Made by a program: the position numbers and the translations under genes. A DNA stretch of 64,000 nt from Allobosea sp. OK403 (GTDB lineage Bacteria; Pseudomonadota; Alphaproteobacteria; Rhizobiales; Beijerinckiaceae): NCBI RefSeq assembly GCF_900113835.1, contig NZ_FOQV01000001.1, positions 868,001 through 932,000 on the forward strand, in the 5' to 3' direction. The first letter of the stretch is position 1, and every line of letters begins with the position of its first letter. Below, piece after piece: positions 16,928 through 24,739 of this stretch. The notes under the pieces are model-generated. The model had not been told where the DNA came from. It did no database searches and was given only the letters and a program-made list of their open reading frames with translations.

Positions 16928-18559
16928 TTATCCCGTGTAACGGGCTTCAAGCAGGTCAATTTCGCGGATGAACTTGCGTGCAGTTTCGCCATCCAGCTCG
17001 CGGTTGCGAGACAGCCGGTACAGCTCCGTACGTTCAGCGCGTAAGCCAGCGACCCGCAGCTTCCGCTCAATCGCCTCAATGCTTCGGCCAAGCGAAGCTG
17101 CCTCCGGGCTCTGCAATCGGCCATCGAGGCGTCGGCGATAGAGTTCCATGACTCGGGCAGAGGCGTCGGCGTAAAGGTCGGCATCCGAGCGGCCCGAGGA
17201 CATCGCGTGTTGAGTTCGTTCGATGGCCTTGATCGCGGTTTCGGCGGCGGACGCTCGAGCGCGATCGACCTGGACCTGATCGAATGCCTCCGGCGGCAAT
17301 TCAAGGTTACGCAGTAAGCTGGGGAGGCCGATGCTCGCTGCGACGAGCGAGACAAAGATGACGCCCGCCGCCAGGAAGATGGCCAGATCACGAGCTGGGA
17401 AAGCGGAGCCATCCGCCAGGGCAAGGGGCAACGTCAACACGCCGGCCAAGGTAATCGCACCGCGGACGCCTGCGAGCGACATGGCCGCGATCAATCGCCA
17501 GCTCACCGTCCGTAAAGGCTGCCCTTTTTGCTTAGCCCGGAAGAGCGTGAGCTTGAGTGATATCCAGACCCAGGCAAAGCGTAGCGCCGCCAGCGCACCG
17601 CTGATGACCAGGACATAGATGGCCAGCCACCAAGGCTCATGATGGCCGGTCAGCTTCACAGTTTCGACCGCGCCCGCAAGAATGCCCGGCATCTGCTCGC
17701 CGAGCAGTACGAAGATAACTCCGTTGGCGGCGAACTGGACCATGTCCCAGACCGCAGCGCGCCGCACTCGGGTCACCGCCAGAGCCTGGCCCGTTTCCTC
17801 GACCAGGCTCATGGTCATGCCCGCCGCAACAGCCGCGAGGATACCGGAGCAATGGAAGTGCTCGGCCAGCAGATAGGCTCCAAATGGAATCAACAGGCTA
17901 ATCAGGATTTGGGAGCTTGTGTCCTCTCCCAGATGGGTTGTGACCCATTGTTTGCCTTTCGATATCGCCCAGGTGACGCAGATGCCGATGGCAACGCCCC
18001 CAAGTGCGACCCATAAGAACGTGACGAAGGCGGCCTGGATGGAGAAGGTCCCGGTGAGCATCGCGGCCACGGCGAAGCGCATGCAGACCAGCCCCGAGGC
18101 ATCGTTCAACAGCGATTCTCCTTCGAGGATATGCATCAGCCGCTTGGGAATCGGGACGCGAGCCGCAATTGCCGATACCGCGATGGGGTCGGTCGGGGAC
18201 ACCACAGCTGCCAGGGCGAAGGCGACCGGGAGCGGCATGGCGGGGATTAGCCAGCTGACCAAAAAACCGACGCCGACGACCGTGAAAAGGACAAGACCCA
18301 ATGCCAGTTCGAGGACTACTGCCCGGTCTCGAACAATATCCTCTTTGGGGATACGCCAGCCATCGAGGAACAGCAGCGGCGGCAGGAAAAGAACGAAGAA
18401 GAGCTGGGGCTCTAGTTCCACTGTCGGCACGACGGACAGCGCAACCAGGGCACCGAGCGCAATCTGAACCAACGGCAATGGCAACGTAGTCAACCGCGCC
18501 AGCGAGCTGCTGATCACGACGGCCAGAAGCAGGAAAAGGATGGTCGCGACAGAGTCCAC
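16928..18559 (-). CDS. CPA1-family Na+/H+ antiporter
   Basis: A 543-residue protein from a GTG at 18559 (VDSVATILFLLLAVVISSSL). The longer frame to 18772 adds 71 residues without membrane character. About 12 helices include the CPA1 signature LFFVLFLPPLLFLDGWR and the ion-binding motif region FALAAVVSPTDPIAVSAIAA with HILEGESLLNDASGL. A cytosolic C-terminal tail of about 130 charged residues (FDQVQVDRARASAAETAIKA) follows. It resembles bacterial NhaP/YjcE proteins and should exchange Na+ (or K+) for H+. The gene stands alone. Confidence 0.88.
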   Translation of the reverse strand: MDSVATILFLLLAVVISSSLARLTTLPLPLVQIALGALVALSVVPTVELEPQLFFVLFLPPLLFLDGWRIPKEDIVRDRAVVLELALGLVLFTVVGVGFLVSWLIPAMPLPVAFALAAVVSPTDPIAVSAIAARVPIPKRLMHILEGESLLNDASGLVCMRFAVAAMLTGTFSIQAAFVTFLWVALGGVAIGICVTWAISKGKQWVTTHLGEDTSSQILISLLIPFGAYLLAEHFHCSGILAAVAAGMTMSLVEETGQALAVTRVRRAAVWDMVQFAANGVIFVLLGEQMPGILAGAVETVKLTGHHEPWWLAIYVLVISGALAALRFAWVWISLKLTLFRAKQKGQPLRTVSWRLIAAMSLAGVRGAITLAGVLTLPLALADGSAFPARDLAIFLAAGVIFVSLVAASIGLPSLLRNLELPPEAFDQVQVDRARASAAETAIKAIERTQHAMSSGRSDADLYADASARVMELYRRRLDGRLQSPEAASLGRSIEAIERKLRVAGLRAERTELYRLSRNRELDGETARKFIREIDLLEARYTG

Positions 18560-18908
18560 ATTATCTCCGATTTGTGTAGGCGTGTCGCGCTTATGAGGCG
18601 AACCGCCGATCAAACGCAAAGTCGTTCCACGTGCTTTTTGCACACGGCCGAAGGCCCCGTCTTGCCTGCCGATCAGGCCTCGAGCTTCGGGTGCGACAGA
18701 TCTGGACGTCCTCATCGTTCTCGCCCAGCCATAGGGCTGCGGAGATGGAGCGTTGAAGCTCGGTTCCCGCAACCCGATGAGGCTGCCGGATATGTCGCCC
18801 GTGCCAAAGAAGGGATCGTTTTGTCGCGCTCAACAAAATGATCGAGGGCGGCGGGGGCTGCCGCTACGGGAATTGACCTTATAGAGGGGAGAAACTATTC
18901 GTCCGCAG

Positions 18909-19118
18909 ATGAATGCGATTTCGCCGTCACGGTTTGAGTGTTCAGTTTGCGGGTCGCCGTCGGTCTTGCTCCCCGAGCCCTTGTCTAACGAAGCTCTCGT
19001 CAGATGTCGCGAATGCAAGAGGGATCTTGGAACGTGGCGGAGCTTTCGGGAGCGCATTGCAGCGACCTTGAGGGTTTCCGGCCAGCCAGTATCGGCTGAT
19101 CCATATCCTAGGGATTGA
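18909..19118 (+). CDS. Small zinc-ribbon protein (69 aa)
   Basis: A 69-residue protein with two CxxC knuckles spaced as in a zinc ribbon (FECSVCGSPSVLLPEP and VRCRECKRDLGTW), plus a basic C-terminal helix (RSFRERIAATLRV). The paired CxxC pattern and the GTW following the second knuckle support a real gene over the arginine-rich antisense frame. Function unknown; such proteins often bind nucleic acid. Its ribosome-binding site is weak. Confidence 0.55.
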   Translation: MNAISPSRFECSVCGSPSVLLPEPLSNEALVRCRECKRDLGTWRSFRERIAATLRVSGQPVSADPYPRD

Positions 19119-19434
19119 TCAGGTGCCGAGAGCCTTCTGAGCCTTGACGAAAAATGTCTCGGACTCATGGAGTTCGTTCGTGCCGCCGTTGATCTTCCGC
19201 GAAGCCGGCAGCACCAAGCCAGCGATCTTACCCTCGCAAACTGAATCGTTTGACGTTGGAGTGATGCTTCGATCTGCTGGGTGGTCTGTGAACGTCAGAC
19301 GTGTCGAGTGAAGCTGGCGGGGGGGAGGGGCTCAAGGTGCCCGCAGGCAGCCGGAGGAGTGCTGTCTGGTCGGATAGCTAATCAGTGGAATGAGAACTTG
19401 CCTCTGGCCTGCTGCCGGTTTCGTGGACTGGCAG
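19119..19434. other. Gene-free stretch
   Basis: No convincing coding sequence, RNA gene or strong inverted repeat was seen. The right end, next to the transposase fragment, probably includes the outer part of the same decayed IS3 element, but I could not identify its terminal repeat. Confidence 0.4.
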
Positions 19435-19546
19435 TTAGGCTAATCCAACCTTCTTTTCGAGCTCGACCGGGCTGAGATAGCCGGTGGGCGAGTGCCTTCG
19501 GATCGTGTTGTAGAACCGCTCGATGTAGTCGAACACGTCGGCCCTA
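19435..19546 (-). mobile_element. IS3-family transposase, C-terminal fragment
   Basis: Leftward reading gives RADVFDYIERFYNTIRRHSP, then TGYLSPVELEKKVGLA and a TAA at 19435-19437. The YIERFYNxxRRHSxxGYLSPxxFE pattern is the end of the IS3-group OrfB (DDE) transposase. Only about 37 codons survive. Upstream, at about 19546, the sequence passes directly into an unrelated alpha/beta hydrolase fragment, so the element has been truncated at that junction. Confidence 0.8.
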
Positions 19547-19672
19547 GCGGCGCCGCGCCATGGCTGCCGATCAAGGCGGCCATGCGGGCACCGGCGGAAC
19601 TGCCCCAGAGCGAATAGCCGCGTGTGTCGACGCCGAGCCTGGCGGCGTTATAAGCGAGAGGTTCATGGCCAA
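19546..19672 (-). pseudogene. Alpha/beta hydrolase, fragment carrying the nucleophile elbow
   Basis: Leftward reading gives AARLGVDTRGYSLWGSSAGA, then RMAALIGSHGAAPLG. GSSAG is the GxSxG nucleophile elbow of a serine hydrolase. The fragment stops abruptly at about 19546 where the IS3 transposase fragment begins. Upstream of about 19672 the similarity fades (GHEPLAYN), so the N-terminus is also lost. It lacks the acid and histidine residues, which are exactly what the same-strand remnant at 6829-7121 provides. The two are probably halves of one gene split by a 12.4 kb insertion. Confidence 0.6.
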
Positions 19673-20126
19673 TCGTCGGGCCGATCTGTCAGGCGCCACC
19701 GAGAAAGAATGCCGCCGAGCAATGGAGGCCTGCACGAAGCTTCCTCATTCTAGGGAGGGCACAATCGAGCCATACGGTCGTGCCCCATCGTGCCGACAAC
19801 AGGGCCAAACGTCACTCAGCTAGGCTGCATGCGGCCGGGGGCTCGGCCGTGACACGCCCGGTTAGATGCGAGAGGGGAGAAGCGAGCTAAAGTCAGCTCG
19901 CGATCTATGCCTTTGACAAACTCAACGGTTGATTGGGGCTGATCTCGCTCATTGTCGGGAAAATCCGGATTTTAGGACGTTGCGAAAATCTGCGATTTAA
20001 CTCATGCAAAACTCGGGCGTTTTACGATGCTTTTTCAGCCTGTGCCCCATAGTCGTCAAAGACATGGGCTACAAAGCACGCCCTCACACGAAACATATAC
20101 CGGTTCCATTGGGTGCACAGAGAGCA
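19673..20126. other. Gene-free stretch before the cytochrome gene
   Basis: No supported gene. A 7-bp hairpin (GCGAGCT and AGCTCGC, 6-base loop) lies at 19882-19901. From about 19910 the DNA becomes AT-rich, matching the composition of the following cytochrome gene and probably holding its promoter. Confidence 0.35.
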
Positions 20127-20507
20127 ATGAAGGTTGAAGAAATTTTCATCGCCGTTCTGGCAATAATATTTTTGATTCCGTCTGTATCATTTGCAGAAAA
20201 TGGCAATGGAGAGAGAATCTATTTGAATAGATGCGCCATGTGTCACGGAATTGATATCAAAGGAACAGGACTATTGGCTAATAAAAGTATCCCTCCAACG
20301 CCTGATCTTACAACACCCGCATTCAAGAATCGTCTTCTTGATTATCCTGGCGTCATTGTATCATCCATAATATTGCGTCCAAACGGGGATCTGATTCCAA
20401 AAACACTGCGAGAAAACGGCGTAAAACTGCCCGCATTCACGTGGGCAGTTAAGGATTTTCGCGATCTAAACGAATATCTGACCGGCGCAATCTCCAAAAG
20501 CAAATGA
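20127..20507 (+). CDS. Small secreted c-type cytochrome, AT-rich
   Basis: A 126-residue protein from the ATG at 20127. A signal peptide (MKVEEIFIAVLAIIFLIPSV, SFA) is followed by a single haem-attachment site, RCAMCHG. Later NGVKLPAFTWAVKDFRDLNE resembles the C-terminal helix of class I cytochromes; no clear Met ligand is visible. A 41-residue upstream extension from 20004 lacks signal-peptide character. The gene is markedly AT-rich with many AAA, ATA and TTT codons, unlike every neighbour, and sits between an IS3 fragment and a decayed transposase, so recent horizontal arrival is likely. Partner enzyme unknown. Confidence 0.75.
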   Translation: MKVEEIFIAVLAIIFLIPSVSFAENGNGERIYLNRCAMCHGIDIKGTGLLANKSIPPTPDLTTPAFKNRLLDYPGVIVSSIILRPNGDLIPKTLRENGVKLPAFTWAVKDFRDLNEYLTGAISKSK

Positions 20508-20689
20508 TCACATCGTCGCGCAACTCCTGATTCTCGCGCCGATGACGAGGGGCATTGATCGTCCGGCACTACGCCTGTCGCAAAACTCCGCAGCAAAAGT
20601 CGACATTTCGCGACAGATTGAATGGCTGCTTGCGACCCATCTAAGACACCATCGATCGTCTGGCTGTCCCGCTTTGCTAGCCCGCCTTG

Positions 20690-21545
20690 AAGATGCTCTT
20701 GCCCTGCCTTGTTGCCGAGGAGCACGGCCACCGCGCGCCATGTTGAGCTCTTTTTGGCGCTCGGCAATGTAGGCCAGTGCCAGCCTTTGCCGCTTGTTCT
20801 CGACGATCGCGGCCTGGTCAACCTGCTGCAGCTCATCGAAGGTTCGGTAAGGCAGGTCGAGGCTTGATGCCGGATCGCAAACCGGCCATCGGGATGGTCG
20901 AAGATCGTTACGCGCTGGCGGGCGAGGGGCCGCGTCACCGGCGTCGGCTCTGGAATGAACAGCAACTTGTCGTATTACAGCGTCGGGTTCTGCGAGACCG
21001 TCCGTTGAACGGCTCCTTGGCGAAGCGCCGGTTGAAATCCTCCATGAAGCCGGCAGGAACGCGTTCCCGGCCTCGATCGACGAGATCCCAGCGAGCCGCA
21101 GCTCATTCACCAGCCGGTCCTGCAGGGTACCATTGGCGCGCTCAACCCGGCCTTTAGAGCATTTTCGAGCGAAGTGGACACCGGTTCGCGTGAAGAAAAT
21201 GCGACAAAACAAGGAGATAGCCTGTGGAACATTGGCGCAGACGCCGCCGGTCGCGCCGACCTTGTTCACCCGAAACGGCATGCTTGTCCGAGTAGAAGGC
21301 GACGCGCTTGCCGTGGCGCTGCAGATAACTTCGCGTTGCCGCAAAATACTCGAAGGTCGACTCCGTCGTGACAAATTGCAGGTGCATCAGCCGGCTGGTC
21401 GCATCATCGAGGAAGACGAGCAGGGTGCATTGCGGGCCGCGATCCTCACGCCACCAATGCTGCAAGCCGTCGACGGAAAAAACGACATGTCTAATGAGGA
21501 GAGGTGCGACCTTTCTAATGAGGCCCTAGGAGATGATTCGCATAA
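20690..21545 (-). pseudogene. ISNCY-like transposase, multiply frameshifted
   Basis: Pieces of one DDE transposase occur in order on the minus strand in different frames. They are QHWWREDRGPQCTLLVFLDD with ATSRLMHLQFVTTESTFEYF (about 21280-21465), AFYSDKHAVF/FRVNK (near 21285), KGRVERANGTLQDRLVNELR (about 21080-21150), LLFIPEPTPVTRPLARQRVT (about 20910-20965), and PYRTFDELQQVDQAAIVENK with RQRLALAYIAERQKELN (about 20740-20850). The order matches ISNCY-family transposases, but at least three frame changes and a short palindromic element inserted at 21155-21214 destroy it. The N-terminus is missing. Confidence 0.8.
21155..21214. repeat. Rhizobial-type short dispersed palindromic element, copy 1
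   Basis: A 60-base unit starting TAGAGCATTTTCGAGCGAAG and ending GAAAATGCGACAAAACAAGG. The core contains imperfect inverted repeats (GCATTTTC and GAAAATGC). A near-identical copy lies at 42599-42658. Here it interrupts the decayed transposase between its DDE motifs, so it arrived after, or as part of, that gene's loss. Confidence 0.8.
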
Positions 21546-21653
21546 GACATATTATGGAACTTAAATTGACCCCGAACCCTGCCGCACTCGGTCTCGATTG
21601 CAGCAGGCTTGCTCTTGATAGCACCAATTTGCCAAGGGCTTGCCGAATGTCTC

Positions 21654-22304
21654 TCACCTGCTTTCTTTGACGACCGGTTTGGCGAACATGATGTCTCCCG
21701 CTGCGCCGTCGATGATGTGCGGCAGCATGGCCTTCCAGGATTCGATCATCTCGCGGTAGTAGCCGGGCTCCGGGCGCAGCACTGTCTGCACGCCCATGCC
21801 GCGCATCAGGCAGACCGTCAGGTTGAGGATGATGCGCGCCTGGCGTGGCGCGCGGCGCTGCGGATCGCAGAATGCCAGCCAGATCTCGTCGAGCGCATCG
21901 TGGAAGCGCTTCACCACCGGGATCATGCGCTCGCGCAGGCTTGCGTCGTTGCGCGCCTCGGTGATCATCTCCAGCGACAGATAGAAGAAGCGGCCCGAGA
22001 ACAGCCGCCACAGGAATTCGACGAAATCGCCGAGCGAGACCTTTCCGTCCTGCAATTCACTGGCAACCGCCTTGATCTGCCTGGTGCCGTCTTCGAGCAA
22101 GGCCTCCATCGCAGCGAGCACGATATCGGCCCGCATCGGGAAATGATGCAGCAGCGCGCCGCGCGACACGCTGGCGCGGACAGCGATCTCCTGCGTGGTC
22201 GCGGCGTGGTAGCCGACCTCGAAAATCTCGTCGAGCGTGGCCTGGATCAGCCTGTCCCGCGTCAGGACGCTGCGCAATTGCTGTTGTCTCGACGATTTCG
22301 CCAT
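21654..22304 (-). CDS. TetR family transcriptional regulator
   Basis: A 216-residue protein from the ATG at 22304 (MAKSSRQQQLRSVLTRDRLI). The N-terminal helix-turn-helix spans about residues 17-60: ATLDEIFEVGYHAATTQEIA, then VRASVSRGALLHHFPMRADI. The ligand domain follows. A longer frame adds 11 residues upstream without better signals. It is divergent from the amidohydrolase gene, with a shared 145-base promoter that contains an 8-bp inverted repeat. That is the normal arrangement of a TetR repressor and its target. Confidence 0.88.
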   Translation of the reverse strand: MAKSSRQQQLRSVLTRDRLIQATLDEIFEVGYHAATTQEIAVRASVSRGALLHHFPMRADIVLAAMEALLEDGTRQIKAVASELQDGKVSLGDFVEFLWRLFSGRFFYLSLEMITEARNDASLRERMIPVVKRFHDALDEIWLAFCDPQRRAPRQARIILNLTVCLMRGMGVQTVLRPEPGYYREMIESWKAMLPHIIDGAAGDIMFAKPVVKESR

Positions 22305-22385
22305 GACGCCATCCGACTGTGATAACCGGCCGCGCATTATGCGCCGGGCGACAGGATATCGAGTTATCCTAAAAAAACAATCTTG

Positions 22386-22404
22386 CTTGCTTTTTTAAAG
22401 CAAG
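22386..22404. promoter_or_regulatory. Candidate TetR operator between tetR and the amidohydrolase gene
   Basis: CTTGCTTT and AAAGCAAG form an 8-bp inverted repeat with a 3-base centre, in an AT-rich stretch about 45 bases upstream of the amidohydrolase start. It is well placed to control both divergent genes. It could alternatively be a terminator-like hairpin, but no gene ends here. Confidence 0.45.
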
Positions 22405-22449
22405 AAAGGATGGCGCAAGACCACCCGTCCTATCCCATGAAGGAGCCAT

Positions 22450-23088
22450 ATGATGTCGGATGACTATGCAAATCGCAGCTATGGCGAGATTCCCGTCGGC
22501 TTCGGCAAGAAGCCAGGCATCGTCGTGGTCGATTTCCAGCTCGGCTTCACCGACCCGCAATACCCGCTCGGCGGTGCGCCCCTGGTGATGCGGGCGCTCG
22601 AAAACACCGAGCGGCTGCTCAAGGTGGCGCGGCGCTACAATGTGCCCGTCGCGGTCTGCAACACGGCCTATCTGAACGAGCGCGAGATGCCCTATTGGAA
22701 GATCACGGCGGTGCGCGAGACCTTCCGCCACGACCACCCCAGTGCCGCGCTCGATCCGCGGATCCATGATCCGGCCTATGATCTGACAGTGTGCAAGAAG
22801 GGCCCATCGATCTTCTTCAACACCGGCGTCAGCGACTATTTCACCAAGGAACGCGTCGACACGGTCATCGTCACCGGCTGCAACACCAGCGGCTGCATCC
22901 GCGCGACCTCGATCGACAGCTTCAGCTACCGCTATCGCACCATCGTGCCGGAGGATTGCGTCGGCGATATCGAGGAGCAGCCGCACAAGGACAATCTGCG
23001 CGATCTCGGACGCCGCTATGTCGATGTATCGGATCTCGCAGCCGTGCTGGCGCAGCTCGAGGACTGGCATCGGCAGAACACCGAATGA
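22450..23088 (+). CDS. Isochorismatase-fold amidohydrolase (N-carbamoylsarcosine/maleamate type)
   Basis: A 212-residue cysteine hydrolase. The catalytic triad is visible: D28 in IVVVDFQLGFTDPQYPLGG, K117 in VCKKGPSIFFNTG and C149 in VTGCNTSGCIRATSIDSFSY. The general fold and the FFNTGVSDYFTKERVDTVIV segment fit the N-carbamoylsarcosine amidohydrolase and maleamate amidase (NicF) branch more than isochorismatase itself. A good ribosome-binding site (AAGGAG) precedes ATGATG. It is divergent from a TetR gene. No other nicotinate or creatinine pathway gene is nearby, so the substrate is open. Confidence 0.85.
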   Translation: MMSDDYANRSYGEIPVGFGKKPGIVVVDFQLGFTDPQYPLGGAPLVMRALENTERLLKVARRYNVPVAVCNTAYLNEREMPYWKITAVRETFRHDHPSAALDPRIHDPAYDLTVCKKGPSIFFNTGVSDYFTKERVDTVIVTGCNTSGCIRATSIDSFSYRYRTIVPEDCVGDIEEQPHKDNLRDLGRRYVDVSDLAAVLAQLEDWHRQNTE

Positions 23089-23094
23089 GGCGCC

Positions 23095-23901
23095 CTACAC
23101 GGCCTTCGACGTGATCGTCATGCCGTCGAAGGCCGGCTCGATATCCTGCGGCAGGCGCCGGGCCAGTGCCGCATAGTCGAGATCACTATGCAGATTGGTC
23201 AGGATCGTGCGGCGCGGCTTGAGTTCGGCGATCGCCGCCAGCGACTGCTCCAGATTGAAATGGCTCGGATGCGGTGTCTCGCGCAGGCAATCGAGGATCA
23301 GGATGTCGAGGCCGGCCATCGCAGCCTTGGCCTGCGCCGGCAGGAAGCTGACATCCGGGAGATAGGCCAGATCGCCGAAACGGAAACCGAGCGATTCATA
23401 GCCTGGGCCATGTTCGACGGCGAAAGGCAGCGCCTCTATGGGCTTCCCGGCGCCCTCTATCGTCAAGGGGGTGCCGACCCGCATCGGCCGCAGATCCAGG
23501 ATCGGCGGATAGGTGCTACCAGGCGGCGTCTCGAAGATGTAGCCGAAGCGGACGGCAAGCGTCGCGGATGTGCGCTCGTCGGCATAGACCGGCAGCCTGC
23601 GGCGCATGTGCATGACCAGCGCTCGCATGTCGTCGATGCCATGAGTGTGGTCGGCATGATCATGCGTGACCAGCACCGCATCGAGATGCATCACGCTGGC
23701 GTCGATCAATTGCTCGCGCAGATCGGGCGAGGTGTCGACGATCAGGCTGGTCGTTCCGTTCGGGCCGGCACTTTCGACCAGGATCGAGCAACGCCGCCGC
23801 CGGTTCTTCGGCTCGGCGGGATCACAAGCCCCCCAACCGGAGCCGGGCCGCGGCACGCCGCCAGACGAACCGCAGCCGAGTATGGTGACCGTCAGCGCCA
23901 T
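23095..23901 (-). CDS. MBL-fold metallohydrolase (PhnP-like)
   Basis: A 268-residue protein from the ATG at 23901 (MALTVTILGCGSSGGVPRPG). The metallo-beta-lactamase signature THDHADHTHGIDDMRAL, the later HGPGYESLGFRFG and the NLHSDLDY ending give the metal ligands. The opening GCGSSGGVPRPG is typical of the PhnP/phosphodiesterase-like branch. It follows tatD by 13 bases in the metG-tatD-MBL order common in Hyphomicrobiales. Its physiological substrate is not known; cyclic phosphate diesters are plausible from PhnP. Confidence 0.85.
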   Translation of the reverse strand: MALTVTILGCGSSGGVPRPGSGWGACDPAEPKNRRRRCSILVESAGPNGTTSLIVDTSPDLREQLIDASVMHLDAVLVTHDHADHTHGIDDMRALVMHMRRRLPVYADERTSATLAVRFGYIFETPPGSTYPPILDLRPMRVGTPLTIEGAGKPIEALPFAVEHGPGYESLGFRFGDLAYLPDVSFLPAQAKAAMAGLDILILDCLRETPHPSHFNLEQSLAAIAELKPRRTILTNLHSDLDYAALARRLPQDIEPAFDGMTITSKAV

Positions 23902-23914
23902 GCGAAGCGATGTC

Positions 23915-24739
23915 TCATGGGCGTTGGGCCAAGGGTTGGACCTGGGGTGCGGCCAAGGGTGCGGCGTGGTCCATCTTCCAATAGCAACGGCGTGCATTGG
24001 CCGTGGTCAGGGCCGCGATCTCGTCGTATCCGACGCCAATCGCTTCACCCAGAACTCTCGCTGTTTCAACGACATAGGATGGTTCGTTGCGCTTGCCTCT
24101 GAACGGGACGGGCGCGAGATAAGGCGCGTCCGTCTCGACCAGAAGGCGGTCGCTCGGCACGAGGCGCGCGATCCGGCGCAGCTCCTCCGAGGTCTTGAAG
24201 GTCAGGATCCCGGAGAAGGACACGTAAAGCCCCATCTCGACTCCGGCCAGCGCCAGCGCCTCGCCTGCCGTGAAGCAGTGCAGGATGGCGGGGAAGGCGC
24301 CCTTCCCCATCTCCTCACGCAGGATCGCGATCATGTCGTCATCGGCCTGGCGGGCGTGGATGACGAGCGGCAGCTGCGTCATGCGCGCAGCGGCGATATG
24401 GGTGCGCAGTCCTTGGGCCTGCGCCTCGCGCGGGCTCTTGTCGTAATGATAGTCGAGCCCAGCCTCGCCGATGGCGACACAGCGTGGATGGCGAGACAGC
24501 GCAACCAATTGCTCGGCCGTGACATCGAGCTCCTCATGCGCGCCATGGGGATGCGTGCCGACGCTGCACCAGACCGAGGGGAAGCGTTCGGCGATTGCCG
24601 CATAGGTCGGAAAGCGCGCCACGCGGGTCGAGATCGTGACCATGCGGCCGACGCCGGCGGCCTCGGCGCGCGCGACGAAGGCGTCGAGTTCCTCAGTGAA
24701 ATCAGGGAAATCGAGATGGCAATGCGTATCGATCAGCAT
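23915..24739 (-). CDS. TatD family metal-dependent hydrolase
   Basis: A 274-residue protein starting [20 protein letters not shown]. The TatD metal sites are present: DTHCHLD at the N-terminus, AIGEAGLDYHYD, LVIHARQADDD, HCFTAGE and LLVETDAPYL. TatD proteins are 3'-5' DNA exonucleases and deoxyribonucleases, some acting in D-amino-acid removal. The start overlaps the metG stop by 4 bases (ATGA), so the two are translationally coupled. The final 20 residues (AAPLAAPQVQPLAQRP) form an alanine/proline tail. Confidence 0.9.
   Translation of the reverse strand: MLIDTHCHLDFPDFTEELDAFVARAEAAGVGRMVTISTRVARFPTYAAIAERFPSVWCSVGTHPHGAHEELDVTAEQLVALSRHPRCVAIGEAGLDYHYDKSPREAQAQGLRTHIAAARMTQLPLVIHARQADDDMIAILREEMGKGAFPAILHCFTAGEALALAGVEMGLYVSFSGILTFKTSEELRRIARLVPSDRLLVETDAPYLAPVPFRGKRNEPSYVVETARVLGEAIGVGYDEIAALTTANARRCYWKMDHAAPLAAPQVQPLAQRP

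Noticed and set aside
18560..18772. Longer N-terminus of the Na+/H+ antiporter
   Set aside because: The extra 71 residues are polar and basic and come before the natural first membrane helix; the GTG at 18559 is the better start.
18830..19168. 112-codon open frame on the minus strand
   Set aside because: It overlaps the zinc-ribbon gene, whose paired CxxC motifs are a much better sign of coding than the arginine-rich antisense product.
19560..19823. 87-codon open frame on the plus strand
   Set aside because: It is antisense to the recognisable hydrolase fragment and has no motif.
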